NCBI RefSeq assembly: GCF_020731415.2
Contig: NZ_CP088273.1
Location: 3,229,001 to 3,293,000 of the forward strand
Reading direction: 5' to 3'
Length of the DNA stretch: 64,000 bases
Source: Phyllobacterium sp. T1293
GTDB lineage: Bacteria > Pseudomonadota > Alphaproteobacteria > Rhizobiales > Rhizobiaceae
Shown in pieces: positions 8,684 through 15,472 of this stretch. The stretch's first letter is position 1; the number at the start of each line of letters is the position of its first letter. The notes under the pieces are model-generated. The model searched no databases. It was not told the origin of the DNA and worked only from the letters and a program-made list of their open reading frames with translations. The translations under genes were made by a program, and so were the position numbers.

Positions 8684-9576
8684 GATTTGCTTCCATATGT
8701 GGTTCGAAACCGGTCGAGCGCCTGTTGCAGACGCTCCAGATTTTCATGGGTGTAGGCGACATAATCGACGCCGGGGGCATTGAGATAAAGCTCTGACACC
8801 ATGCCCCACATGGCTTCGCGCAATAGCGAAGCGCACTGCATCGCCGCGTGGGCGCGCTTCAGCGCGTGATCGGGAGAGGTCCCGAAATAGGCTGCCAGCA
8901 AGACTTCCGATTCTTCATCGTTCAAACCAGAATTGGACGCGATACCGGCAAGATCAAACATCGCGGTGGAAAAACCGGCATATTCAAAGTCGATCAGCCA
9001 CAGGCGTTCGCCATCATCGAGAATATTGGCGGGCAGAAGATCGTTATGGCCGAAAATGATCGGCAGTGGCTTTTGCACAGCCTCCATCTCGCCAGCAATG
9101 GTGAGATAATTGTCCAGTTGGTCACGCATGCGGCTTTTGCCCGCCTTGAGCGTGCGGGCATAGTCCCGGATGACGTGAAACACCCAGAACATGAAACCGG
9201 GACCGGTGATGTGATCGGGCATTGCTGTGTGAAATTGCCGGATCAGGGTGGCGACACCGGCGATATTGTCGCGCACGTCCTGTGCGCCGTAGGTTTTAGC
9301 GCCCAGAAATGACGATACCATTATGCCGTCATCGGCATAAAACAGTTCAGGTGCAAATCCGGCGCTATGCGCGGCCTTTGCGGTCATGGCCTCGCGGTCA
9401 CGAAAGACGTGGTGAAAGGGATAATCCTTGCCAAACCGCACCACATATTTGCGGTTTTCATCCTCGACCACATAGCTCTCATTGCTGATCCCGCCCTTGA
9501 GCAGCGTCACGCTGATATTGCCATGCCACAGGGGCAAGGCAGCAATTCGGGCTTCACTGGTCTGGGTCTGCGTCAT
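8680..9576 (-). CDS. choline/ethanolamine kinase-like phosphotransferase
   Basis: About 298 residues of the APH/choline kinase fold. The N-terminus has LLKGGISNESYVVE and KYVVRFGK (nucleotide-positioning lysine region). The catalytic loop GHNDLLPANIL is the Brenner-type HxD...N motif, followed by LWLIDFEYAG with the metal-binding Asp. The family phosphorylates choline, ethanolamine, thiamine or similar small alcohols; the substrate here is not evident. Fusion of expression with a GcvT-type methylamine dehydrogenase (ATGA overlap) is noteworthy. I chose ATG 9576; the only longer in-frame start is a TTG at 9624 inside the promoter region. Confidence 0.85.
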   Translation of the reverse strand: MTQTQTSEARIAALPLWHGNISVTLLKGGISNESYVVEDENRKYVVRFGKDYPFHHVFRDREAMTAKAAHSAGFAPELFYADDGIMVSSFLGAKTYGAQDVRDNIAGVATLIRQFHTAMPDHITGPGFMFWVFHVIRDYARTLKAGKSRMRDQLDNYLTIAGEMEAVQKPLPIIFGHNDLLPANILDDGERLWLIDFEYAGFSTAMFDLAGIASNSGLNDEESEVLLAAYFGTSPDHALKRAHAAMQCASLLREAMWGMVSELYLNAPGVDYVAYTHENLERLQQALDRFRTTYGSKS

Positions 9577-9666
9577 CGGGCAATCCAGAAAATGAGCACC
9601 CGCCTTGGGTACCCTATATGGCAAATCTCATCCGCATGGCCTGAGTTGTCAATCCGCATTTGTGAG

Positions 9667-9707
9667 TTTTTGTGGTTTTTATGACTGTTTTATAAATTTT
9701 TTGTGGT
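9667..9707. promoter_or_regulatory. direct repeat in the kinase/DeoR intergenic region, candidate operator
   Basis: TTTTTGTGGT occurs twice in direct orientation at 9667-9676 and 9698-9707, 31 bp apart start to start, which is three helical turns. The region is the AT-rich divergent promoter between the kinase/dehydrogenase operon and the deoR gene. DeoR-family proteins often bind spaced direct repeats, so this is a plausible operator; binding is inferred. Confidence 0.45.
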
Positions 9708-9754
9708 ATTGATGTTTGCATGTGCGCAGATATGCACGAATGATGAGGTGTATG

Positions 9755-10522
9755 ATGGGTTCCAAACGACGTGGCGAGATTACGAAAGTGCTGCAGGATG
9801 AGGGCACAATCTCAATCTCGGATCTGGCGAACAGGCTCGGCGTTTCGCTTGAGACGATACGGCGCGATGTAAAACCTTTAACCGATGAAGGGGTTATCGT
9901 GCGCACTCATGGTGCCGTTGGTTTGCCGCAGCATCTCGGCGAAGCGCCTTTCGAACGGCGTATGCGCGAGAATGCCGGTGCCAAGCGGGCAATCGCCCGA
10001 TATGTCGCAGGCACAATCGGCAATGGCGACTCGATCATGCTGGATACGGGCACGACCACCAGCTTTCTTGCTCGGGAATTGTTGCAGTATCGCAATCTGA
10101 CCGTTGTCACCAATTCATCCGATATTGCCCGTACTCTGGCGACGGTGAACGGCAACAAGGTGTTCATGGCCGGAGGTGAGTTGCGCAGTGACAATGGTGC
10201 AGCATTCGGTGCCTTGGCCATCGATTTTATCAGCCGGTTCAATGTCGCCCATTCGATTATTTCCATCGGCGCCATTGATGCGACACATGGGTTGATGGAT
10301 TACAATCTTGAGGAAGCGGAGTTCGCGCGCATGGTTCTATCGCGCGGCGAGCGTTCCGTGGTGGTATCGGATGCTTCAAAGTTCGGGCGGCAGGGACTTG
10401 TTCAGGTCTGCGATTTTACAGGATTCGACGAGCTGGTGACTGATTCACCGCCGCCCGATGATGTTCTTCAGTCACTCAACCGGGCGGGAGCAAGGGTGAG
10501 CATTGCCGGAAACGAGGCCTGA
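9755..10522 (+). CDS. DeoR family transcriptional regulator
   Basis: A 255-residue repressor-type protein. The N-terminal winged helix-turn-helix shows the DeoR signature: RRGEITKVLQDEGTISISDLA followed by LGVSLETIRRDVKPL. The C-terminal sugar-phosphate-sensor domain has DTGTTTSFLARELL, NLTVVTNSSDIA and FMAGGELR. The ligand is typically a phosphorylated metabolite, which would fit a neighbouring kinase. ATG 9755 was chosen because GAGG (9745-9748) lies six bases upstream; earlier in-frame ATGs at 9740, 9743 and 9752 and a TTG at 9716 are less well placed. It is divergent from the kinase/dehydrogenase operon. Confidence 0.88.
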   Translation: MGSKRRGEITKVLQDEGTISISDLANRLGVSLETIRRDVKPLTDEGVIVRTHGAVGLPQHLGEAPFERRMRENAGAKRAIARYVAGTIGNGDSIMLDTGTTTSFLARELLQYRNLTVVTNSSDIARTLATVNGNKVFMAGGELRSDNGAAFGALAIDFISRFNVAHSIISIGAIDATHGLMDYNLEEAEFARMVLSRGERSVVVSDASKFGRQGLVQVCDFTGFDELVTDSPPPDDVLQSLNRAGARVSIAGNEA

Positions 10523-10586
10523 CAAGAATCGGGTGGCGGACTGATTCCAGAGAGATAGAATCGCGCGCATGAGTCGGGAGAAGACC

Positions 10587-11156
10587 ATGACAAAGACCTT
10601 GCGCTACAGACATATCCAGACACCGATAGGTCCCATGATTGCCATGGCTGGTGACGAAGGGCTCTCGCTGCTTGAATTCTCGGATCGGCCAGCGCTGCCA
10701 GCGGAATTGACAGAACTTGAGCAGCGCTATGGCTATTCCATTGTGCCGGGTGAGCATCGCTATCTCGACCAGATTGATGAAGAGATAACGGCCTATTTTG
10801 CCGGTGAGCTGACGCGATTTGAAACGCCGCTATTTCTGCCAGCCACGCCATTCCAGCGCACCATCTGGTCCATGCTTATCGACATTCCCTATGGTGAAAC
10901 GCGCACCTATGGCGGGATGGCCCGAGCATTGGGTAAACCGAACTCGAGCCGCGCTGTTGGCGGCGCAAACGGCCAGAACCGCATCGCCATTGTTGTTCCC
11001 TGCCACCGGATTATCGGTGCAGACGGATCGTTAACCGGCTATGGCGGCGGGCAGCCGCGCAAACGTTTTCTGCTCGATCTGGAACATCGGATTACCGCAC
11101 AGGCTTCGGAAAAGCCGGTGTTTCATCCGATCACGGCACAGGGCAGTTTCCTCTAG
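10587..11156 (+). CDS. ogt: methylated-DNA--protein-cysteine S-methyltransferase
   Basis: A 189-residue suicide repair enzyme that moves the methyl group from O6-methylguanine (or O4-methylthymine) to its own cysteine. The active-site loop VVPCHRII has the acceptor Cys at about residue 139. The preceding TPFQRTIWSMLIDIPYGETRTYGGMA and GGANGQNRIAI are the DNA-binding recognition region. There is no Ada-type N-terminal regulatory domain, so it is an Ogt-like form. GGGAGAA five bases before ATG 10587 decides the start over ATG 10569. It ends tail to tail with the MocR gene, sharing the bases CTAG. Confidence 0.95.
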   Translation: MTKTLRYRHIQTPIGPMIAMAGDEGLSLLEFSDRPALPAELTELEQRYGYSIVPGEHRYLDQIDEEITAYFAGELTRFETPLFLPATPFQRTIWSMLIDIPYGETRTYGGMARALGKPNSSRAVGGANGQNRIAIVVPCHRIIGADGSLTGYGGGQPRKRFLLDLEHRITAQASEKPVFHPITAQGSFL

Positions 11157-12538
11157 ACAATAATTCCCGTGGCAAAGCGCGGTTCGTGCAGCAACCGGTC
11201 AAGCAGGACGAGGGCCTGTTCCAGCCTGCCTCTATCCGGCGCAGCGCCAAGTGACAATCTGACAGCTTCGGGAGTTGCGGGGGCTATGCTGAAAGCCGAT
11301 GCCGGGACAATGCCAATGCCGGAACGGCGGGCAAGCGCGGAAAATTCCGCAGCACTCCACTGAACAGGCACATCAAGCCATAGATGATGACCTGCCGGAT
11401 GAGCGGAAAAATGCCAATTCTTCAGCACTTTTCTGGCGATGATCTGTCTGGCCTGACTTTCCTCGCGGATAGCATGGGCAATTCCATAGAGACTGCCGTC
11501 ATTGATCCAGGCTGTGGCAACCGCCATCAGTAACGGGGATGCGGTCGGGTTGCTGGCGCGAAGGCTCGACGCGAGCTTCAATACATCCAGTGATGAGGGG
11601 CAAACCACATAGGCAACACGCAGCGCAGGCGTTGCACATTTGGATAGGGTGGCGATGTGCCAGGTGATATCGGGCGCAATTGAAGCAATGGCGGGCAGGG
11701 ATGTGTCGAGAAGTTCCGCATAGGGATCATCCTCGATAATCATGACATCATGGCGTTGAGCGATACTGACGATGATCTGCCGGCGCGAAGCAGGCATTGT
11801 CACTGTCGTCGGGTTGTCGATGGATGGGCAAAGATAGATGGCTTTTGGTCTTGATGTTTTGCAGCAGCTTTCAAACGCGTCGGGAACGATACCGTTCCGG
11901 TCCATGGCAAGCGGATGAATGGGAATATCAAGCGCTGAACAGACGGATTTCAGCCCCGGATAAGTCAGTGTCCCGGCGCAAATCGAGCCACGGGCAGCAA
12001 TAAGGCTACAAATGGCAAAGAGTGCGCTCTGGGCACCACCGGCCACGAGGAGCCGATCCGCCGAGGGCGCTTCGCCGAAACGCGGTGCCAGCCATTTTGT
12101 CCCGGCGGCGCGTGCGGCCTCTGTGCCTGTGCTTTCCTGATAGCTGAGGAAGTGGCTCGATGCGCCGTTGAGAACGTGGCTTACCCCCTCGATCAAGTGA
12201 TTGTGGAGGTCGGCTTCCGGCGGCTGCGGGGGGATGATCATGGTCAGGTCCAGATCGGTCAGCAGGGAGGCCATCCCAAGTGCCGGTTGCGTCAACGAGC
12301 CTTTGATGGTGGTGCCCGAACCGACTTTCGCTTCGATGAGGTCAAGGCGATGCGCTTCTGTCATCGCCCGTGTGACGGTGGTCAGGTCTATTCCGAGCTG
12401 TCTTGCAATCTCGCGCTGGGGTGGGAGGGCATCACCCGGTTTCAGGACGCCTGAATTGATGTCAGCGACCAGCGCATCGACAATGCCTTGGTGCTTGTAG
12501 CGGGAACTGGTGGCAATACGGGGCTTCCAAACGCTCAT
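11153..12538 (-). CDS. MocR-type GntR/aminotransferase transcriptional regulator
   Basis: 461 residues, GntR winged helix at the N-terminus (about residues 15-80: IVDALVADINSGVLKPGDALPPQREIARQLGIDLTT-type helix-turn-helix) fused to a fold-type I aminotransferase domain (about 110-455). The likely PLP lysine is in ATLSKCATPALR, and IIEDDPYAELL is the conserved cofactor-binding aspartate region. MocR proteins use PLP and an amino compound as effectors rather than as enzymes. A perfect 8-bp inverted repeat lies 12 bp upstream of the start and related half-sites continue towards the divergent DUF983 gene, suggesting autoregulation and control of that gene. Confidence 0.9.
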   Translation of the reverse strand: MSVWKPRIATSSRYKHQGIVDALVADINSGVLKPGDALPPQREIARQLGIDLTTVTRAMTEAHRLDLIEAKVGSGTTIKGSLTQPALGMASLLTDLDLTMIIPPQPPEADLHNHLIEGVSHVLNGASSHFLSYQESTGTEAARAAGTKWLAPRFGEAPSADRLLVAGGAQSALFAICSLIAARGSICAGTLTYPGLKSVCSALDIPIHPLAMDRNGIVPDAFESCCKTSRPKAIYLCPSIDNPTTVTMPASRRQIIVSIAQRHDVMIIEDDPYAELLDTSLPAIASIAPDITWHIATLSKCATPALRVAYVVCPSSLDVLKLASSLRASNPTASPLLMAVATAWINDGSLYGIAHAIREESQARQIIARKVLKNWHFSAHPAGHHLWLDVPVQWSAAEFSALARRSGIGIVPASAFSIAPATPEAVRLSLGAAPDRGRLEQALVLLDRLLHEPRFATGIIV

Positions 12539-12549
12539 GTCAGGCTCTT

Positions 12550-12570
12550 TGTATGGTTATATACCATACA
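12550..12570. promoter_or_regulatory. palindromic operator candidate at the MocR promoter
   Basis: TGTATGGT (12550-12557) and ACCATACA (12563-12570) form a perfect inverted repeat around a 5-bp AT spacer, 12 bp from the mocR start codon. The same half-site TGTATG/CATACA recurs further along the spacer, pointing to the adjacent MocR protein as the binder (inferred). Confidence 0.6.
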
Positions 12571-12640
12571 ATTACCCAGACTTTCTCGCTGGAACAAGGA
12601 CAAATATGCCATGTGACAAACAGTCATGCTTGCATTAATA

Positions 12641-12708
12641 CATACAATATCTATATTTCCACCAGATAGTATGTTTATTGTATGCTAATATCATAAATTA
12701 TCCATACA
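12641..12708. promoter_or_regulatory. cluster of CATACA/TGTATG half-sites upstream of the DUF983 gene
   Basis: CATACA at 12641-12646, TGTATG at 12679-12684 and CATACA at 12703-12708, with a near match AGTATG at 12669-12674, occupy the promoter-proximal part of the spacer before the DUF983 gene (start 12737). They match the palindrome next to the mocR start. Multiple spaced half-sites are a known habit of MocR regulators. Confidence 0.5.
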
Positions 12709-12736
12709 ATAAGCCCATCTTGGAGAGGCAATAGCC

Positions 12737-13129
12737 ATGTCACAGACAGGCCACTACCACGCAACAGACAATCCGATGAAAACCGGCATCCTCGGGCGCT
12801 GTCCGCAATGCCAGCAAGGGCGGCTGTTCCATGGCTTTCTCAAGCTTGCGCCGTCCTGCGAGGTTTGCGGGCTCGATTATTCCTTTGCCGATCCGGCGGA
12901 TGGCCCGGCGTTCTTCGCCATGACGATCGTCGCGGTTCCGGCTATGTTGTTCGCGTTGTGGCTGCAGACAACCTACGAAGTTTCAATCTGGGTGCATGTG
13001 TTCACGACGCTGCCGCTGACCCTGTTTGGAAGCCTTATCCTGCTCAGGCCGCTCAAGGGCTGGCTGGTATGCTCGCAATACTTCCACAAGGCCGAGGAAG
13101 GCCGTCTGGTACGCAAGGGCGAGCAGTAA
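12737..13129 (+). CDS. DUF983 membrane protein
   Basis: A 130-residue protein. Two CxxC pairs near the N-terminus (GRCPQCQQGRLF and PSCEVCGLDYS) form a probable zinc ribbon. They are followed by two hydrophobic helices (about residues 58-78 and 84-104). This is the DUF983 arrangement, common in alphaproteobacteria and of unknown function. ATG 12737 has GGAGAGG about eight bases upstream. Its promoter region is filled with putative MocR sites, so this gene is the likely target of the divergent regulator. Confidence 0.85.
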   Translation: MSQTGHYHATDNPMKTGILGRCPQCQQGRLFHGFLKLAPSCEVCGLDYSFADPADGPAFFAMTIVAVPAMLFALWLQTTYEVSIWVHVFTTLPLTLFGSLILLRPLKGWLVCSQYFHKAEEGRLVRKGEQ

Positions 13130-13178
13130 GAGAAAAACCCGGCCGGGGATGATACCGCCCGGGTTGAGTTTCAATGGA

Positions 13179-13919
13179 TCAGGCGTTGGCACCGCCATCG
13201 ATGGTTAGCGAAGCGCCATTGATGAAGCGGCCCTCTTCACCGGCGAGAAAAGCGACAAGACCGGCGATATCCTTTGCCTGTCCAAAGCGTGGAATAGCCA
13301 TGCGGGCGCGCTGTCCTTCAGCGTGATCGCCATTGGCTGGGTTCATATCCGTGTCCGTAGAGCCGGGATGAACGATATTGGCGGTGATTTCCTTCGGACC
13401 CAGATCGCGCGCCAAGGCTTTGGTCAGGCCGATCAGTGCAGCCTTGCTGGTGGAATAGGCGAGAAGGCCGGAGAACGGCACGATTTCAGCCAGATTGCTG
13501 CCGATACTGATAATCCGTCCACCCACGGGCATGTGTGCTACGGCAGTTTTTGCAGCGACAAAGCTCGCACGAACATGGATCGACATCACGCGATCAAATT
13601 CTTCCAGATCCAGCGCGTCGACAGTATCCATCGAATAGACCCCTGCGCTGTTCACAAGAATGTCCAGTCGGCCGAGCTTGGCATGGGCTTCGTTGACGGC
13701 GCTCTCCACGGCTTTTGCATCGAGATTATCGGCCTTGATGGCAATGGCGCGGCGGCCGAGCTTTTCGATGGCCTTGACCGTTTCATCCGCCTTGGCCGGG
13801 GCGCTGGTGTAGGTAATGGCAATATCTGCACCATCTTCTGCCAGTTTGAGAGCAATGGCTGCTCCGATACCGCGACTGCCGCCGGTGACAAAGGCAACTT
13901 TATTGGAGAGACGAGACAT
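13179..13919 (-). CDS. SDR family NAD(P)-dependent oxidoreductase
   Basis: 246 residues with the classical short-chain dehydrogenase layout: the cofactor motif VTGGSRGIGAA near residue 10, NSAGVYSMD (NxAG), the catalytic Ser in ISIGSNLAE, and YSTSK holding the Tyr-Lys pair. The C-terminal GASLTIDGG is typical of FabG-like members. It reduces or oxidises a carbonyl substrate not deducible here. ATG 13919 follows AAGGA by six bases. It is divergent from a TetR regulator with two matching operator-like sequences between them, a common drug- or solvent-responsive SDR/TetR pair. Confidence 0.92.
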   Translation of the reverse strand: MSRLSNKVAFVTGGSRGIGAAIALKLAEDGADIAITYTSAPAKADETVKAIEKLGRRAIAIKADNLDAKAVESAVNEAHAKLGRLDILVNSAGVYSMDTVDALDLEEFDRVMSIHVRASFVAAKTAVAHMPVGGRIISIGSNLAEIVPFSGLLAYSTSKAALIGLTKALARDLGPKEITANIVHPGSTDTDMNPANGDHAEGQRARMAIPRFGQAKDIAGLVAFLAGEEGRFINGASLTIDGGANA

Positions 13920-13932
13920 CCGTTTTCCTTTA

Positions 13933-13951
13933 TGTAACGATTGATACATAA
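13933..13951. promoter_or_regulatory. TetR operator candidate, site 1
   Basis: TGTAACGATTGATACATAA lies 14 bp from the SDR start codon. Its outer bases form a TTATGTA/TACATAA-type inverted repeat. A second copy in the opposite orientation is found at 13987-14005. Confidence 0.6.
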
Positions 13952-13986
13952 AGCCTTGCCACCCTTGCGCCACGACGTCAAGTGAT

Positions 13987-14005
13987 TTATGTATTGATTG
14001 TTACA
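13987..14005. promoter_or_regulatory. TetR operator candidate, site 2
   Basis: The reverse complement reads TGTAACAATCAATACATAA and matches site 1 at 17 of 19 positions. It lies 15 bp before the tetR start codon, so each promoter of the divergent pair has its own site. Confidence 0.6.
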
Positions 14006-14020
14006 AAAAAGGAGATTGCC

Positions 14021-14626
14021 ATGACGCCGAAGGGCCGCCCACGCGCATTTGATAGGGATGCAGCCCTTGTCCGTGCCATGGAACTCTTTTGGGCCAAGGG
14101 TTATGAAGGCGCATCGATGGCAATGCTTACCGAGGCGATGGGGATCAATTCTCCCAGCCTTTACGCCTGTTTCGGCAGCAAGGCCCAACTCTTCAAAGAA
14201 GCCGTTTCGGTCTATCGCAGCCGCGTCGGTCATGAAATATGGAATGCTCTGCCGGAAGCCAAAACGGCGCGGGAGGGATTTCATAATTTCCTGAAGGAAA
14301 CCGCCATTTCCTATACCCGGCCCGATCAGCCGCAGGGTTGTCTCATCGTGCTGGGTGCTTTGCATGGTTTAAGCGAAGACGATCCCATCGGGGAACTGCT
14401 GCGGGAAAACCGCCGCGAGAATGTCACCAAACTGAAGACGCGGCTGGAGCAGGGCGTAGCCGATGGGGAGCTTGGTGCTGCCACGGATTGTCAGAATATT
14501 GCAGAGTTCTACGCGACGGTGCAGCATGGCATGTCGATCACAGCCCGCGACGGTGCGACGCTTGATGGTTTGATGCGAACCGCCGATGCGGCAATGGCCG
14601 CATGGGGCGGGCTTACTGCCACCTGA
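14021..14626 (+). CDS. TetR/AcrR family transcriptional regulator
   Basis: 201 residues. The N-terminal helix-turn-helix reads GRPRAFDRDAALVRAMELFW then YEGASMAMLTEAMGINSPSLYACFGSKAQLF, the TetR_N signature. The C-terminal ligand domain includes QPQGCLIVLGAL, as in regulators next to SDR genes. Start chosen at 14021 because AAGGAGA is seven bases upstream; a longer in-frame start would run through operator site 2. It probably represses itself and the divergent SDR gene. Confidence 0.93.
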   Translation: MTPKGRPRAFDRDAALVRAMELFWAKGYEGASMAMLTEAMGINSPSLYACFGSKAQLFKEAVSVYRSRVGHEIWNALPEAKTAREGFHNFLKETAISYTRPDQPQGCLIVLGALHGLSEDDPIGELLRENRRENVTKLKTRLEQGVADGELGAATDCQNIAEFYATVQHGMSITARDGATLDGLMRTADAAMAAWGGLTAT

Positions 14627-14631
14627 AAACA

Positions 14632-14658
14632 AAAACGGGCGGCAGAGCCACCCGTTTT
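14632..14658. terminator. bidirectional terminator between tetR and rpsP
   Basis: AAAACGGGCGG and CCACCCGTTTT form an 11-bp stem with one mismatch and a 4-5 base loop, with A-tracts on one side and T-tracts on the other. The genes on both sides converge on it. Confidence 0.75.
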
Positions 14659-14682
14659 GCAGTCAATGGATGAAACCGCTTA

Positions 14683-15144
14683 TTAGCTGGCAGCTTCTTC
14701 AGTTGGTGCTTCTTCTGCAGGGGCAGCAGCAGCTTCAGCGGCAGCGGCCTTGGCGGCCTCTTCAGCAGCCTTTGCTGCTTCTGCTTCAGCAATAACCTTT
14801 GCCTTTGCATCTTCTTCAGCCTGCTTGGCCATAGCAACGCGTTCCTGAGCCTTCTTGCCCGGAAGACCCTTTTCAGGGTTGTTGCGTGTATCACGCTTGG
14901 CAATGCCAGCCTGATCGAGGAAGCGCAGAACGCGGTCTGTTGGCTGTGCGCCATGGCCGATCCAATACTGGATACGGTCAGCGTCGAGCTTTACACGGTC
15001 GCCGTCCTTGGGAAGCATCGGGTTCCATGCGCCAACGGTTTCGATGAAACGGCCATCACGCGGCGCACGAACGTCAGCGATAACGACGTGGTAGTAAGGG
15101 CGCTTCTTGGAGCCGGCACGTGCCAGGCGGATTTTCAGTGACAT
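14683..15144 (-). CDS. rpsP: 30S ribosomal protein S16
   Basis: 153 residues. The first ~85 are the S16 core ([19 protein letters not shown]..., then [18 protein letters not shown]). It binds 16S rRNA in the 30S body and is needed for assembly. The remaining ~65 residues are a low-complexity Ala/Glu/Lys tail, about twice the length of the short E. coli protein; long acidic/Ala tails are known from alphaproteobacteria. It is the third gene after ffh and chorismate mutase. The rimM-trmD-rplS genes that often follow are absent here. Confidence 0.97.
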   Translation of the reverse strand: MSLKIRLARAGSKKRPYYHVVIADVRAPRDGRFIETVGAWNPMLPKDGDRVKLDADRIQYWIGHGAQPTDRVLRFLDQAGIAKRDTRNNPEKGLPGKKAQERVAMAKQAEEDAKAKVIAEAEAAKAAEEAAKAAAAEAAAAPAEEAPTEEAAS

Positions 15145-15161
15145 GGGGTATTCTCCTGTTG

Positions 15162-15470
15162 TTAGTTCGCGGCGTTTTCTTTGGCCGCAGTTGTTTCGTG
15201 ATGTCTGATCACTTCCTTGACGATGAAATTGAGAAACTTCTCGGCAAAATCGGGGTCGAGGTCGGCCGACTGGGCGAGCGAGCGCAGACGTTCAACCTGT
15301 CGTTTTTCGCGCGCGGGATCGGCAGCTGCGAGGCCATTCCTGGCCTTGAGCACACCCACGGCTTTCGTGCAGCGGAAACGTTCCGCCAGCATGTGGATCA
15401 GCGCTGCATCGATATTGTCGATGGAAGCGCGTAGTTCGAGCAATTCTTTTGGCAGGGAGGAAGACGTCAT
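15162..15470 (-). CDS. chorismate mutase (AroQ class)
   Basis: 102 residues, all-helical AroQ type. [20 protein letters not shown] is the first helix with the conserved Arg and IDxID pattern, [10 protein letters not shown] holds the active-site Lys, and [14 protein letters not shown] follows. It converts chorismate to prephenate for Phe/Tyr synthesis in the cytoplasm. No prephenate dehydratase domain is attached. The start lies two bases past the ffh stop, so it is translated from the ffh transcript; a weak purine stretch precedes the ATG. Confidence 0.93.
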   Translation of the reverse strand: MTSSSLPKELLELRASIDNIDAALIHMLAERFRCTKAVGVLKARNGLAAADPAREKRQVERLRSLAQSADLDPDFAEKFLNFIVKEVIRHHETTAAKENAAN

Positions 15471-15472
15471 GA

